A stretch of 64,000 bases of DNA from Megaleporinus macrocephalus. Its lineage: Eukaryota > Chordata > Actinopteri > Characiformes > Anostomidae. Shown one piece after another: positions 36,416 through 48,383 of the stretch. Positions within the stretch are counted from its first letter, which is position 1. Each line of letters starts with the position of its first letter. Below the pieces are notes generated by a model, which ran no database searches, was not told the DNA's origin, and was given only the letters and a program-made list of their open reading frames with translations. The DNA lies in assembly GCA_021613375.1 (NCBI GenBank), contig CM038721.1, positions 2,430,486-2,494,485 of the forward strand. The letters are read 5' to 3'. The position numbers and the translations under genes are program-made.

Positions 36416-37621
36416 TAGATGAAAAGACGCGCCGGCCGAGAACATCAGCACCAACGTTTTGAAGGTAGCATCAGTGTTTTGAAACAATCTGGATAACGCG
36501 TCCAATATTCTATCAATAGATCAATATGAATGGACGTAGATAAAAAGCCAAAGAGAAAACCATCTGTTGCAGCGGCGGTTGAAATTATCCAGCGAGGCTG
36601 ATATTGAATCAATGGCGTCTCGCCGAATGGTGTGAGAACTCCTCGCCAGCCCATTTTTCCACACGTAGGTTTCTAAGGATGCTCCGAATGGTCAGATGGT
36701 TATTGATCTGAGGTTGATTGCCTTGCTCCCCATCCCCCCACTCCTCCCCTTCCATACAGCCTATGACCCTCGCCCCAAACCTGCTATTATAACCCAAACC
36801 CCAAGGGCCAGAAATAAATCAAGCCCTCCGCGCGGGAGCATTAGCTACAACAGAAGCTAAGCAGAGGCCGGGTCCGAACGGCAGGAAAATCAATCGCAGG
36901 TAGTGCTGCACGCCATCCTGCAGTGATTTAATCGCAATCCAGCGGCCCTAACAGGGGACAGAACTGTCATACGCCCTGTGTACAAACTGCGATTTTGTTG
37001 GATGCCCAAGAATAGGCTGTGATCAAAGTCCAACCGGTGAAAAACAGAGCCCCCGAGCGATCGAGCGAGGCATAAATCCAATAGAACTCGGCCTCAGGCA
37101 GCCATTACCTGAGGACCTCCAGCTGATCTGAAGAGAAAAACAGGACAAGTGGCCTATTACGGCGGCGTGCGACGCTGAAAGAAGCCCTAGGTTGACGTCA
37201 CCGTCTGAACGTCGCTTCTTTCATGGCTCCTCAACCTCGTCGTCCATCGCCGAGTACAGTATAATGAGGAGCTCCACTCAAAGCAAACCGAGCTCATGCT
37301 CTCCAGCCAGAATGAGAATAACGTCACAACGAGTGAAACAAAGGTATCTGATGGTGCACCGGCGGGGGGGGGGGGGCTGATTTCATATTTCATATTTTAT
37401 ATTTAAAACCATCTTTAAAGAGATAAAACCAAAAGATGGATTTGTGCTTTCCAAAGATAAGCCCGTGCGACAACTGCCACTTTCCCAGGTTACCTTTCAT
37501 ATTTCTTTCACCAGTTTAATAAACTGCCCTGATAGCATCAGCGGCGGGACGAAATAGAGGCAACTCCGTAATGAGACACAAACTGCCTCTATACCTGCAC
37601 CACTCACACACACAGAGACGG
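36416..37621. other. Single-copy centre of the inverted pair
   Basis: About 1.2 kb between the inverted arms at 36233-36415 and 37622-37800. Looks single-copy with CpG-containing stretches and a G11 run near 37366. Confidence 0.4.
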
Positions 37622-37800
37622 TGCTACGACCTGGTCTAGGGTCAGGCCGTAACTGAAACTGAGAGTGGGTTCTCTCTCCTGACCTCTGCCAGACCAAACA
37701 CTGGACACTGTCCAAACCAGAGAACTGCAAGTTTATTTAAACAAATGATTGACAGACGGGACACAGGCTTCAGAGACGGGCAAACGCCAACACAACTAAA
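37622..37800 (-). repeat. Inverted repeat arm, right
   Basis: On the minus strand it reads AACTTGCAGTTCTCTGGTTT, TTTGGTCTGGCAGAGGTCAG and GAGAACCCACTCTCAGTTTC, matching the left arm at roughly 85 percent by eye. Confidence 0.85.
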
Positions 37801-37849
37801 AAAAGAAAACTAACTAACCTGAAAACAAAGCAAACACAAAATACACAAA

Positions 37850-38702
37850 ACTACCCCTAACTCCCCCTAACTCCCCAAACTACCCCTAACTCCCCCTAAC
37901 TCCCCTAATTCCCTCTAACTCCCTCTAACTTCCCCTAACTCCTCCTAACTCCCCATAACTACCCCTAACTTCACTAACTACCCCTAACTCCCCCAACTCC
38001 CCATAACTACCCCTAACTACCCCTAACTTCACTAACTCCCTCTAACTCCCCCTAATTCCCCCTAACTACCCCTAACTCCCCTTACTACCCCTAACTCCTC
38101 CTAACTCCCCATAACTGCCCCTAACTTCACTAACTACCCCTAACTCCCCCAACTCCCCTAACTACCCCTAACTCCTCTTACTACCCCTAACTCCTCCTAA
38201 CTCCCCATAACTACCCCTAACTTCACTAATTCCCCCTAACTCCCTCTAACTCCCCTAATTTCCCCTAACTACCTCTAACTCCCCTTACTACCCCTAACTC
38301 CTCCTAACTCCCCATAACTACCCCTAACTTCACTAACTACCCCTAACTCCCCCAACTCCCCTAACTACCGCTAACTCCACCGAACTCCCCTAACTACCCC
38401 TAACTCCACCAAACTCCCCTAACCAGCCCAAACTCCCCCTAACTCCCCTAATTCCCCCTAACTCCCTCTAACTCCCTCTAACTTCCCCTAACTCCCCCTA
38501 ACTCCCTCTAACTCCCCCTAACTCCCCTAACTCCCCCTAACTACCCCTAACTCCCTCTAACTCCCTCTAACTCCCCCTAACTCCCCCTAATTCCCCCTAA
38601 CTCCCTCTAACTCCACCGAACTCCCTCTAACTCCCCCTAACTCACCCTAATTCCCCCTAACTCCCTCTAACTCCACCGAACTCCCTCTAACTCCCCCTAA
38701 CA
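37850..38702 (-). repeat. CCCCTAACT array (telomere-like)
   Basis: Tandem 8-10-bp units such as CCCCTAACTC, CCCCTAACTA and CCCTCTAACT, about 90 copies, with longer repeated blocks including CTTCACTAACTACCCCTAAC. The reverse complement is AGTTAGGGG, the same unit as in 35590-36232. It resembles but is not the vertebrate telomere unit TTAGGG. Confidence 0.94.
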
Positions 38703-39201
38703 TAGCGATATATATTGAATCGTCACCGCTGTATCTTGATATGTATTGTATCTCCAGGTTTTTGCCAACACTCAGCTCTGATACACTAGGCTCACGATTT
38801 GACTTGATTTATAATGTTGGGTCCATAACAGGGCTGTCGCAATAACCACAATATTTTAATATCACGCTATTGACCTGCCAACCGCAGGGAACTGCAAGCA
38901 AGCGTCCCACAGCAATGTTTGTGTTTTTCTTTGTCGGCAAGTTGATTTTCCGTCAGCTTGAGCAAGTCTAGCCGTTCTCTGCTGACCTCTCTCATCAACA
39001 AGACATAGTCATCTGTGAAACTTCTCAATGTTTTTTTTCTGTTTTCCATTGTGAGTAACTCCAGAGGCTGCTGGGCTTGAAAATCCCAGGAGATCAGCAG
39101 ATATAGAAACATTCAAAGCAGCCCATATGGTGCCCAACAAATATGCCATGGACATCAGTTTTATCTCCATTCTGATGGTCGGTGTGAAAATTACTAGAGG
39201 C
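38703..39201. other. Probable old dispersed repeats
   Basis: ATAGCGATATATATTGAATCG and the ATATCACGCTATTG style of 38850 suggest hAT-like fragments. The minus frame at 38867-39112 carries no known motif. Confidence 0.3.
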
Positions 39202-39242
39202 TACTGGACCGTATCTGAATGACTGCATGCACTGCACTGCTG
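39202..39242 (+). repeat. 41-bp direct repeat flanking an array, left copy
   Basis: From TACTGGACCGTATCTGAATG to CACTGCTG it is identical to 40623-40663. ATTGGCTAATTA follows both, after six extra bases on the right. It looks like part of a common fish repeat. Confidence 0.9.
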
Positions 39243-39259
39243 ATTGGCTAATTATGTAA

Positions 39260-40622
39260 CCCACTATATTATACTATGTAATGTAACCCATTACACTACA
39301 CTATATGGTGTAACCCACTACACTATACAAAATAAAACCCACTATACTATATACTGCAACTCAATAAACTGTAATACAAAATGTAACCTACTACAATATA
39401 CCATGTAATGTAATTCACTACACTATACCATTTAGTGCAACCCACTACACTATACAATATAATGTGCTATGCTATATACTGCAACCCAATACACTGTAAT
39501 ACATAGTGTAACCCACTGCACTATACTATATAGTCTAACCCACTACAGTATACTATACAGTGTAATCCACTACAATATACTATGTAATGTACTCCACTAC
39601 ACTATACTATATAGTCTAACCCACAACACTATACTATATAGTGTAATCCGCTACAATATACTATGTTAAGTAATTCACTTCACTATACAATTTAGTGCAA
39701 CCCACTACACTATATTATATAACGTGCTATACTATACACTGCAACCCAATACACTGTAATACATAGTGTAACCCACTATTCTATACTATGTAATGTAACC
39801 CACTACACTGTACTATATAGTGCAACCCACTACACTATATTATATAGTGCAACCCACTACACTATACAATGTAACCCCCCTATACTATTCTATGTAATGT
39901 AACCCACTACACTGTACTATATAGTGCAACCCACTACACTATATTATATAGTGCAACCCACTACACTATATTATATAACGCAACCCACTACACTATACAA
40001 TGTAACCCCCCTATACTATTCTATGTAATGTAACCCACTACACTGTACCATATAGTGCAACCCACTACACTATATTATATAGTGCAACCCACTACACTAT
40101 ATTATATAACGCAACCCACTACACTATACAATGTAACCCCCCATACTATTCTATGTAATGTAACACACTACACTGTACTATATAGAGCAAGCCACTACAC
40201 TATATTAATTAGTGTAACCTACTACACTATATTATTTAGTGTAACCTACTACACTATATTATTTAGTGTAACCCACTACACTATATCATATAACGTGCTA
40301 TACTATACACTGCAACCCAATACACTGTAATACATAGTGTAACCCACTATTCTATACTATGTAATGTAACCCACTACACTGTACTATATAGTGCAACCCA
40401 CTACACTATATTATATAGTGCAACCCACTACACTATATTATATAGTGCAACCCACTACACTATACAATGTAACCCCCCTATACTATTCTATGTAATGTAA
40501 CCCACTACACTGTACTATATAGTACAAGCCACTACACTATATTATTTAGTGTAACCCACTACACTATACAATATAATGTGCTATACTATACACTGCAACC
40601 CAATACACTGTAATACATAGTG
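39260..40622. repeat. ACTATA-type array 1
   Basis: Tandem units of 20-30 bp built from CACTACACTATATTATATAG and TGCAACC or TGTAACC, with higher-order blocks of 70-200 bp, e.g. the CAATGTAACCCCCCTATACT block near 39870, 40000 and 40465. Frames such as 40055-40330 are artefacts. Confidence 0.94.
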
Positions 40623-40663
40623 TACTGGACCGTATCTGAATGACTGCATGCACTGCACTGCTG
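40623..40663 (+). repeat. 41-bp direct repeat flanking an array, right copy
   Basis: Identical to 39202-39242. Here the full repeat continues CCACTCGATTGGCTAATTAG and on to about 40730. Confidence 0.9.
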
Positions 40664-41506
40664 CCACTCGATTGGCTAATTAGATAACTGCATGAACGTT
40701 TAGGCCTACAGCTGATGCATTGCTCTCATGGGATGCTGGAGGTTCACCGTGCATGGAGATCACATGCTTTATATTTTTGGGATCATGTAAAATGAAATGT
40801 TACTATATACCCTGACAACGCTTCGCCCGCGCATGTGGCTGTATGTGTTCAATTCAGCTACAAACAAAAGCAACTGACTGCAATGGATTATTGTAATCTA
40901 ATCTGAGATCCCAGATAATTACATTTCACTACAATAGCAAACCAGTAATAACTTCTAAGGGCTAAAACCTCAGCGTCCAGAAGCCCCTCAGCAAACAACT
41001 GCCTCCACCGGGGTGCAACCTGCAATATTACTACAAGCTCTAAGGTAAACTCAAGGAAGACAGGAACGCAGGCAGCACTGCCAACTGCCTTCCCCAGAGA
41101 CGCGAGGCTGGAGATGCATCCTGCTGCTGCTCGAACCAGCCCACCAAAGCGAAAGCCCACCAGACTCGATGATGTGCCGTGCTGCAGATAAAATCCAGCG
41201 TCTAAACCCAGTCCAATTATCACCCAGCACAATCCACATTTATCATCCAACAATAAACACTCCGAACACGGCTAGAGGAGGAGAGACCCTCCAATCTCCA
41301 GTTCAGACCCCCTTTTTTAATTAGGAGCAGTGAATATTGCCCTCCAGGCCCTCCGAGGTTCTGTTAAGCACTGAGAGTGAAAAAATAATCCTAACCAGGT
41401 TTAATGATTATTAGACGCAGTGGAAACGCCCGAAATGTCGCTGGTGTTTTGGTGGAGGCTTTTGTGAGACAACAACAATTAATTAGCTTCACAGGAGTAC
41501 GAGGCA
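40664..41506. other. Non-repetitive island
   Basis: About 40850-41490 is single-copy in appearance. The 121-codon minus frame there lacks splice or domain support. Confidence 0.35.
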
Positions 41507-41516
41507 GTGAAACACC

Positions 41517-41557
<41 letters not shown>

Positions 41558-41767
41558 ACACACACGAGTGAACATACACACACTAGGGGGCAGTGAAACT
41601 CCCACATACATATACACATACACACACACACACACACACAAGTAAACACACACACTAGGGTGCAGTGAAACACACGCACACACACACACACAAATGAACA
41701 CACACACTAGGGGGCAGTGAAACACCCACATACACACACACACACTCACACACTAGGGGGCAGTGAA

Positions 41768-41813
<46 letters not shown>

Positions 41814-41840
41814 TCACACACAAGAGGGCAGTGAAACACC

Positions 41841-41883
<43 letters not shown>

Positions 41884-41954
41884 ACTAGGGGGCAGTGAAA
41901 CACACGCACACACACATACAAATGAACACACACACTAGGGGCAGTAAAATACCC

Positions 41955-41992
<38 letters not shown>

Positions 41993-42150
41993 GTGAACAT
42001 ATACACACACTAGGGGCAGTAAAACACCCCATGTACACACACACACACACACACTAAGGGGGCAAGGAAACACATACATGCACGAGTGAACACACACACT
42101 AGGGGTGAGTGAAACACCCACATACACACACACACACACACATACACTTC
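41507..42150. repeat. CA-rich minisatellite, second locus
   Basis: CACACTAGGGGGCAGTGAAAC units separated by long CA runs, as at 8212-9500, and again ending at a SINE-like body (42157). Confidence 0.94.
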
Positions 42151-42156
42151 TATCTC

Positions 42157-42230
42157 TATCCACAACACCCGGGGAGCAGTTGGGGACTGAATCAGTGACC
42201 TTCTGGTCTCCAGCTCATGACAGCCCCCAC
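42157..42230 (+). mobile_element. SINE-like dispersed fish repeat, copy 2 (short)
   Basis: It shares CTATCCACAACACC, GGGGAGCAGTTGGGG, a GACCTTCTGG word and CCAGCTCATGACAGCCCCC with the copies at 9507 and 47335. The middle is shortened. Confidence 0.55.
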
Positions 42231-42864
42231 ATTGGTGTTCTCTGATTGGTCAGCAATTTGGCATGGATACAAGCACTCTCACAGTATACAAACAAAGTCA
42301 CGCTGAGCTCTGCTATCAACGTCCGTCTGAAGTGCTGGCTTAAACACTGTGCTCGCTTCTGCGCTGAAGAAAAACTCATAAAAGCAGAATAATAGAATAT
42401 TCACAGGTGCGTCAACGTATGCAGAACGGGCCAGCGCTGCATTTATCTTAATATGTTTGGCTTTTTTTTGTAATGTGAAGAAACGGAAAACCTGTCTGAA
42501 TCTGCTGACTCTGCACTACAGGGGGAGTACAGGGGGAGTACAGGGGGAGTACAAGGACGGCTGAAGTGAGCAGAGGAGCGGGAGAGAGACACTCCAGGCT
42601 TGTGGAATTTGGAGTCACTGTTTTTAATGCAGTAAATGAATATGTTTAATAGAGACGTCTAAAGAATAATGTCTGAGATGCTTAAATATTTAAATATGAG
42701 GATTTTACTTGCTATAATCTATATTTCTAATTACATGCATTTTTGCACATTTCCTGAACAAAATCTCTAATACTGTTTCAACCAAATACTGTGTTCTGTT
42801 ATTGCTGTTCTGGTTGCTGCCTAAGTGACTGCTATGGTCATATATGCCAGGCAATCTGCTAATA
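42231..42864. other. No gene seen
   Basis: Unclassified intronic sequence apart from the short tandem at 42520. Confidence 0.4.
42520..42552. repeat. Short 13-bp tandem repeat
   Basis: ACAGGGGGAGT is repeated three times as TACAGGGGGAG units. Confidence 0.85.
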
Positions 42865-42905
42865 TTCACATTTACATTTAAGGCACTTGGCAGACACTAT
42901 CCTAT
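42865..42905 (+). repeat. Fish dispersed repeat head at array edge
   Basis: TTTACATTTAAGGCACTTGG followed by CAGACAC matches a very common fish repeat head (ACATTTA..GGCA.TTGGCAGACRC). The ACTATA array starts directly after it, as at 51930. Confidence 0.6.
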
Positions 42906-44830
42906 ATAGTGCAACACACTACAATGTACTATATAGTGCAACTAAATACACAATATTATTTAGTGTAACCGACTACACTATACAATGTAACCCAGTATAC
43001 TACACTATGTAACGTAACCTATTACACTATACTATATGGTGCAACCCACTACACTACATAACATAACACACTATACTATATACTGCAACCCAAAACACTG
43101 TAATACAAAGTGTAAACCACTACACTATATTATACAGTGTAACCGACTACAATGTACCATGTAATGTAACCCACTACACTGTACTATATAGTGCAAGCCA
43201 CTACACTATATTATTTAATGCAACCCACTACACTATACAAAATAACGTGCTATACTATATACTGCAACTCAATTCACTAATACATAGTGTAACCGACTAT
43301 ACTATACTATTTAGTGTAACCCACTGCGGTATACTATGTAATTCACTACACTATACTATTTACTGCAACCCACTACACTATACAATGTAACGTGCTATAC
43401 TATATACTGCAACCCAATACACTGTAGAACATAGTGTAACCCACTACACTATACTTTATGGTATAACCCACTACACTACACCATATAGTGTAACCCACTA
43501 CAGTATACTATGTAATGTAACCCACTTCACTACACTATATATTGTAACCCACTACACTATACTATATAGGGTAACCCACTACACTACACTATATAGTGTA
43601 ACCCACTACACTATACTTTATGGTATAACCCACTACACTACACTATATAGTGTAACCCACTACACTACAGTATATAGTGTAACCCACTACACTACACTAT
43701 ATAGTGAAACCTATGCACTATACTATATAGTGTAAAGCACTACACTATACTATATAGTGTAAACCACTACAGTATATTATGTAATGTAACCCACTACACT
43801 ATATAGTGTAACCCACTACAGTATACTATGCAATGTAACCCACTATACTATATAGTGAAAACCACTACATTATACTATATAGTGTAACCCACTACACTAC
43901 AGTATATAGTGTAACCCACTACACGACACTATATAGTGTAACCCACTACAGTATACTATGTAATGTAACCCACTACACTATATAGTGTAACCCACTACAG
44001 TATACAATGCAATGTAACCCACTATACTATATAGTGAAAACCACTACAGTATATAGTGTAACCCACTACACTACAGTATATAGTGTAACCCACTACACTA
44101 CAGTATATAGTGTAACCCACTACACTACAGTATATAGTGTAACCCACTACACTACACTATATATTGAAACCTATACACTATACTATATAGTGTAAACCAC
44201 TACACTATACTATATAGTGTAAACCACTACAGTATACTATGTAATGTAACCCACTATACTATATAGTATAACCCACTACAGTATACTATGTAATGTAACC
44301 CACTACACTATATAGTGTAACCCACTACAGTATACTATGTAATGTAACCCACTACACTATATAGTGTAACCCACTACAGTATACTATGTAATGTAACCCA
44401 CTACACTATATAGTGTAACCCACTACAGTATACTATGTAATGTAACCCACTACACTATATAGTGTAACCCACTACAGTATACTATGTAATGTAACCCACT
44501 ACACTATATAGTGTAACCCACTACAGTATACAATGCAATGTAACCCACTATACTATATAGTGAAAACCACTACACTATACTATATAGTGTAAACCACTAC
44601 AGTATACTATATTGTACAACCCACTAAACTATACAATGTAACCCACTATACATAGTATGCAGTATATACTACACATATAGTAAAGCATAGTGTAACCCAC
44701 AACACTGTACTATGTAGTGTAACCCAATATACCTATACTAAATATGGCAAACCACTAAGCTAGACTATACAGTGTTACTCAATACATTATATTGAATAGT
44801 GCGATATAGTGTAACCCACTACTCTATAGC
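42906..44830. repeat. ACTATA-type array 2
   Basis: Alternating subunits of about 22 bp (CTACACTATATAGTGTAACC) and 27 bp (CTACAGTATACTATGTAATG then TAACCCA). The perfect 14-bp palindrome ACACTATATAGTGT occurs in many units, for example near 43655 and 44451. Between about 44240 and 44530 the 49-bp double unit is almost invariant. Confidence 0.94.
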
Positions 44831-45269
44831 AACCCTGTAGTGTCATAGTATGTTACATCCCTCTTTGTACAAGCCAATATACTCTCAACACAGTGCACCG
44901 TGTCTGTTATGTTTCCCATTTTGAATGTTTTAGTGCAAAATTTTTCCTAATATGCTAAATTCAGCAAATCAATATTATCTGTGCACGAGTCTGTTGCCTG
45001 CGAGCCATCTTCACATTAAAAATCAACAATGTGGAATTCAAGCAGGCGCGCCCAATGTTTTGCACGCTGCTGTATATTATTTTGGTAAAACATGATATCG
45101 CGCTTTGCATGAAAGCATTGCGGTGCTTAATGAAATGGCGTCGATCCAAAACAGAGTTTGCGCGGAAGCGGGCCCGTCGCCAAGCCACGGGTCAGTATGT
45201 TTGACTGTTAGCCGTGAAAGCGCCCTTAGCTCGGCGCGGTTAAAAATTCAGCTCCTCTCTCTCTCTTAC
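44831..45269. other. ntrk3: Intron immediately after the ntrk3 transmembrane exon
   Basis: Non-repetitive. A CT-rich stretch (GA-rich in the sense direction) lies next to the donor. No additional exon seen. Confidence 0.5.
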
Positions 45270-45372
45270 CTTTCATCCCGAATTTGTTGCGTCTGCCGTA
45301 CTTGTTGATGAGGACAAACATCACGATGAGGAACACGCAGCCAAATCCAGCCAGCCCCACAGCTATAGACAT
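45270..45372 (-). CDS. ntrk3: ntrk3 exon: transmembrane segment and inner juxtamembrane
   Basis: This 103-nt exon has acceptor CTGCTCCTGTAG and donor AAAG|GTAAGAG. It starts in phase 0 and ends in phase 1. It encodes MSIAVGLAGFGCVFLIVMFV, a single hydrophobic helix, followed by LINKYGRRNKFGMK, a basic stop-transfer stretch on the cytoplasmic side. Length and both phases match the corresponding TRK exon. The first residue is Met where mammalian TrkC has Val; the ATG is internal to the coding sequence, not a start. The next exon (cytoplasmic juxtamembrane or kinase) is not visible in the remaining 45 kb. Confidence 0.95.
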
Positions 45373-45598
45373 CTACAGGAGCAGAGGGAAGGAGGCAGTT
45401 ATTAAGAAGAGGAGGCCATTAACACGGCGCAGAGGTGTGAAAGCAAAGGAAGGGCGATGACAGCACCTCAGATCATTGGACTGTAAGTGAATGTAATACT
45501 TGTGGGGGCAGTTTTGCAAAGCAAGGAGTCTAAATCTGGACTGCAAAGGCTTTTCAGTGGTGAATCATCACTGGCATCACTGTAGAGGACTGTCTTAC

Positions 45599-45648
45599 CC
45601 CAAAAGAGTCCTCCTCTGGTCGGTTTGCATCGTTACCAGGCGTAGGGT
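45599..45648 (-). CDS. ntrk3: ntrk3 exon: extracellular juxtamembrane linker
   Basis: This 50-nt exon has acceptor CTTTCCAACAG and donor GGG|GTAAGAC. Read in phase 1 from the upstream exon it encodes DPTPGNDANRPEEDSFG, where the first codon is completed by the G from the previous exon. The family pattern at this place is a Pro/Thr-rich stretch followed by PEEDTFG, so the match at the C-terminal end is very good. It leaves in phase 0, which fits the following transmembrane exon. It is only 226 nt upstream of that exon. It would be missed by ORF-length gene finding. Confidence 0.9.
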
Positions 45649-46363
45649 CTGTTGGAAAGACGAGAAAGTGGGTTTGCTTTGGAATCTTAAGCATGAAGGA
45701 AATACTGATGCACTGATGGATGCTGAAACACAAAGTAGACCAGTAGGTTCAACACAGTGACCAGCCTCAGCCAGCCTCAGCCTCAGCCTCGGCTCAGGAG
45801 GAAGGCGGAGATGTAGCCTGACGACTTGGCACTTGAGATCAAAGAGTAATTTCCAGCCAATTAATTGACCCACAATGGAATAGCCACTACGGGCCAAAGC
45901 GGTATCAGTGCAGCTATCAGCACAAGCACAGATCCCCCTCCTCTGGGCTCAATAACAATTAGACTTAGATCTTCCCCTTCTCCTCAAATTCTCTCCGCAC
46001 TCCACCAGGGATACCACAGCTGTGGTCAAAGCCTGGTCACTCTCTTCTCTCCTTATTGTATCGTGTGCTGGACTAACGGCATGTCCTTAAGACGTCCTTC
46101 ATTCTGGATTAAAACTAATTGGCTCGGGAAGTTTGAAGGCTTGCTGAGCTGCCCTGATTCTGCTCTCGGTTCAGAAAGAAAACGATCAACAGTTCTTTCG
46201 GTTACGTTTCGGAAAACCTGGCATGAGGCCAAACTAGATTGTTAAACACCCAGACTTAAAATCCATCAGTAATCCCACAGAAAACCCACAATCGCATTAG
46301 AATACATCCAGAACTGTCCAATCAGCCATTCCGAATACAATCGAGGTGTGCAATGAAAGTGGA
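45649..46363. other. ntrk3: ntrk3 intron, single-copy part
   Basis: Contains CAGCCTCAGCCTCAGCCTC near 45768. No further exon recognised. The frame at 45865-46245 is open but has no motif. Confidence 0.45.
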
Positions 46364-47315
46364 GTCACATTATTATGACCACCAGCTAATATCCAGAGTC
46401 AGACTCAGTAAGGTCCTGGTAGGTGGTGGCTAGGGGTGTGCCATATCATATCGTACACAATAATATCACCAACATTTTTAAATATGGCGAACGATATTAT
46501 ACCCTGAAATATCGTGCCATATCACCCATCACTAATTATCAGATCAGGTACTACTTTTACTGTTTTTAACAAAAGATACATTCACACTTGTCTCATTTCT
46601 CATTATATTTCTACTAGAGACAGATTACATCTGTCCAGTATCATTCGCTTTACTTCAGTCCTGGATATATGGAGATATTTGGAGTGTATTATTTAGTATC
46701 GTGACATTCTGGATCATTGACTTCTGTTACAAAATGATAAATTTGTGTATTTATTAATATCTCAGTTATGGGTGTGCTATATCATATCGAATGCAATAAT
46801 AAAATTTCATTTTCATTTTGTTGCAGTAGTGTATTCTTGAAATATTCTTTTTTAAATTAAATATTTTGTCATATCGCCAAGAGTTATCATTATCCCAAAA
46901 ATACCAAGAAATATCGTGATATTATTGTAGAGCCATATCACCCACCCCTAGTGGTCACAGGTATCTGGAGGTATCATGCTGACTGCAGAGCATCCCACAG
47001 CTGCTGGAGGGAGCATGGAGGAGGATCCATAGAGCCAACACCACCATCCAGGTGGGCCCACAGATGCTCAGTTGGGTTTAAGTCTGGGGAATTAGGGGTC
47101 CAGGGTAGTACTTGGAAGTCTTGTTCAGCTCTTCCAACCAGTGTGGGACATTTCTAGTCATGTGGCGTGTCTCATTGTCTTGCTGGAAGATCCCATCCAT
47201 CCCAGAGAAGACCATCTCCAGATCGGTTGAGAGGGTCTTCCACATGGAGGAAAACATTCCCTAGATCATAACGCTGCCAGCTACACACGTCCGAAGTAGG
47301 TCATAATAATGTGAC
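46364..47315 (-). mobile_element. Non-autonomous Tc1-type element, split by a MITE
   Basis: GTCACATTATTATGACC at 46364-46380 and its exact reverse complement at 47299-47315 form perfect 17-bp terminal inverted repeats. The inside matches, in reverse, the transposase remnant at 28920-29300. After removal of the 520-bp insert at 46431-46950 and one duplicated target, the element is about 425 bp, too short for a transposase, so it is a deletion derivative. It lies in the 4.96-kb ntrk3 intron between the linker exon and the microexon. Confidence 0.8.
46431..46950. mobile_element. hAT-like MITE inserted in Tc1 element
   Basis: The 520-bp insert begins TAGGGGTGTGCCATATC and ends with CACCCACCCCTA, giving short terminal inverted repeats. 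It is flanked by GTGGTGGC and GTGGTCAC, an 8-bp target duplication with two later changes. The uninterrupted site is preserved in the related copy near 29245-29275, which reads straight through with GAGGTCACAGG on the opposite strand. An 8-bp duplication is the hAT hallmark. A partial reverse copy lies at 4270-4504. No ORF of note. Confidence 0.8.
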
Positions 47316-47334
47316 ACACTATTATAATGAAACA

Positions 47335-47540
47335 CATACACATACACACTAGGGGGCAGTGAGCACACTTGCCCAGCATAGAGGACAGCCCTATCCACAG
47401 TACCCAGGAAGCAGTGGGGGGGGTTAGGTGTTTTGCTCAAGGGCACTTCTGTTGTGTCCTGTAGCTTCAGGTGATTGAACCAGCAACCTTCCAGTCACAA
47501 GAACAGGTCCCCACCACCCAGCTCATGACTGCCCCCTATG
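47335..47540 (+). mobile_element. SINE-like dispersed fish repeat, copy 3 (most complete)
   Basis: It contains CACTAGGGGGCAGTGAGCAC, CCCTATCCACAGTACCCAGG, TTTTGCTCAAGGGCACTT, a GATTGAACC box and GCTCATGACTGCCCCC. This copy shows the ACACACTAGGGGGCAGTG head joined to the body without the tandem expansion seen at 8.2 and 41.5 kb. Confidence 0.6.
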
Positions 47541-47889
47541 GTTTATAACGTTCAACATGGCCGGAGCAGAAACTGGTCCACAGAGGAGACGGAGTTTATA
47601 CTTTATTGAAAAATATTTTAAACGAAGGACAGTTTATATGAACTGTAAAGCCAATTATAAAGAAGTATAAGTGGTAAAAACTAAATAAGCTCCATACATA
47701 CACATCCCTTTGGGTCTGATTACTTGTAGAGATTTCCATCAGACCGTTGAGCAGCGTGTGTATATAAACACCTCCATCTTAATCTGTGATCGGCATGAAT
47801 TCAATCAGACCGGTGAAAAGCTTTGCATGTAAACAAAGCTAAAATGTCAGAAACCCTTCAGTCATTCAGATTCCTGTTACGTGCAAATT
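47541..47889. other. No gene seen
   Basis: AT-rich intronic sequence before segmental copy A. Confidence 0.4.
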
Positions 47890-48383
47890 ATTTTTATTTA
47901 TCAGCGTCAAGAGAAAACGTAGAAACCATATTTACAGAATCCTGTATTCACAATGCATATATAATATAAATGAAACTATCAGGTTTGTATAGCATGCACA
48001 ATACCTTATAAAGCCTGGAATAAGCCTGTATAATTCATTAAGTAGATATAATTGAATGCATAACACTTTATAAAGCAGGAGAATATGATTTTATTTAAGT
48101 GATTTATAAACTCCACTCATTAGAACACTGTGAAGTGTATTCTGAATTAATGTTTTAGAGGAAGAAAAGCTACTTTCTTCCCCAGTTTATTAATTTTCCA
48201 CATTTTATAAGTTAGATCTACATTTTACAGCACAGCACACTGTGTCTGGTATGAGAGGAGATGTTATTTTTAGAATAGTAGCACATGCTTATTCTATTGA
48301 AAGGTTTCTTATTTTGGACTCTGTGTACCCCAGTCAAATAAGGGAGACATATGCATTGTCCCTCTGGACTGTCTGGCACAACT

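Noticed and set aside
37850..38702. Interstitial telomere
   Set aside because: Units are CCCCTAACT-like with irregular length, not the vertebrate CCCTAA hexamer in register.
40888..41253. 121-codon minus frame as a possible exon
   Set aside because: No splice sites of note at its edges, no recognisable motif, and another minus frame overlaps it.
45105..45308. Plus-strand frame overlapping the transmembrane exon
   Set aside because: It is antisense to a well-supported ntrk3 exon and has no motif.
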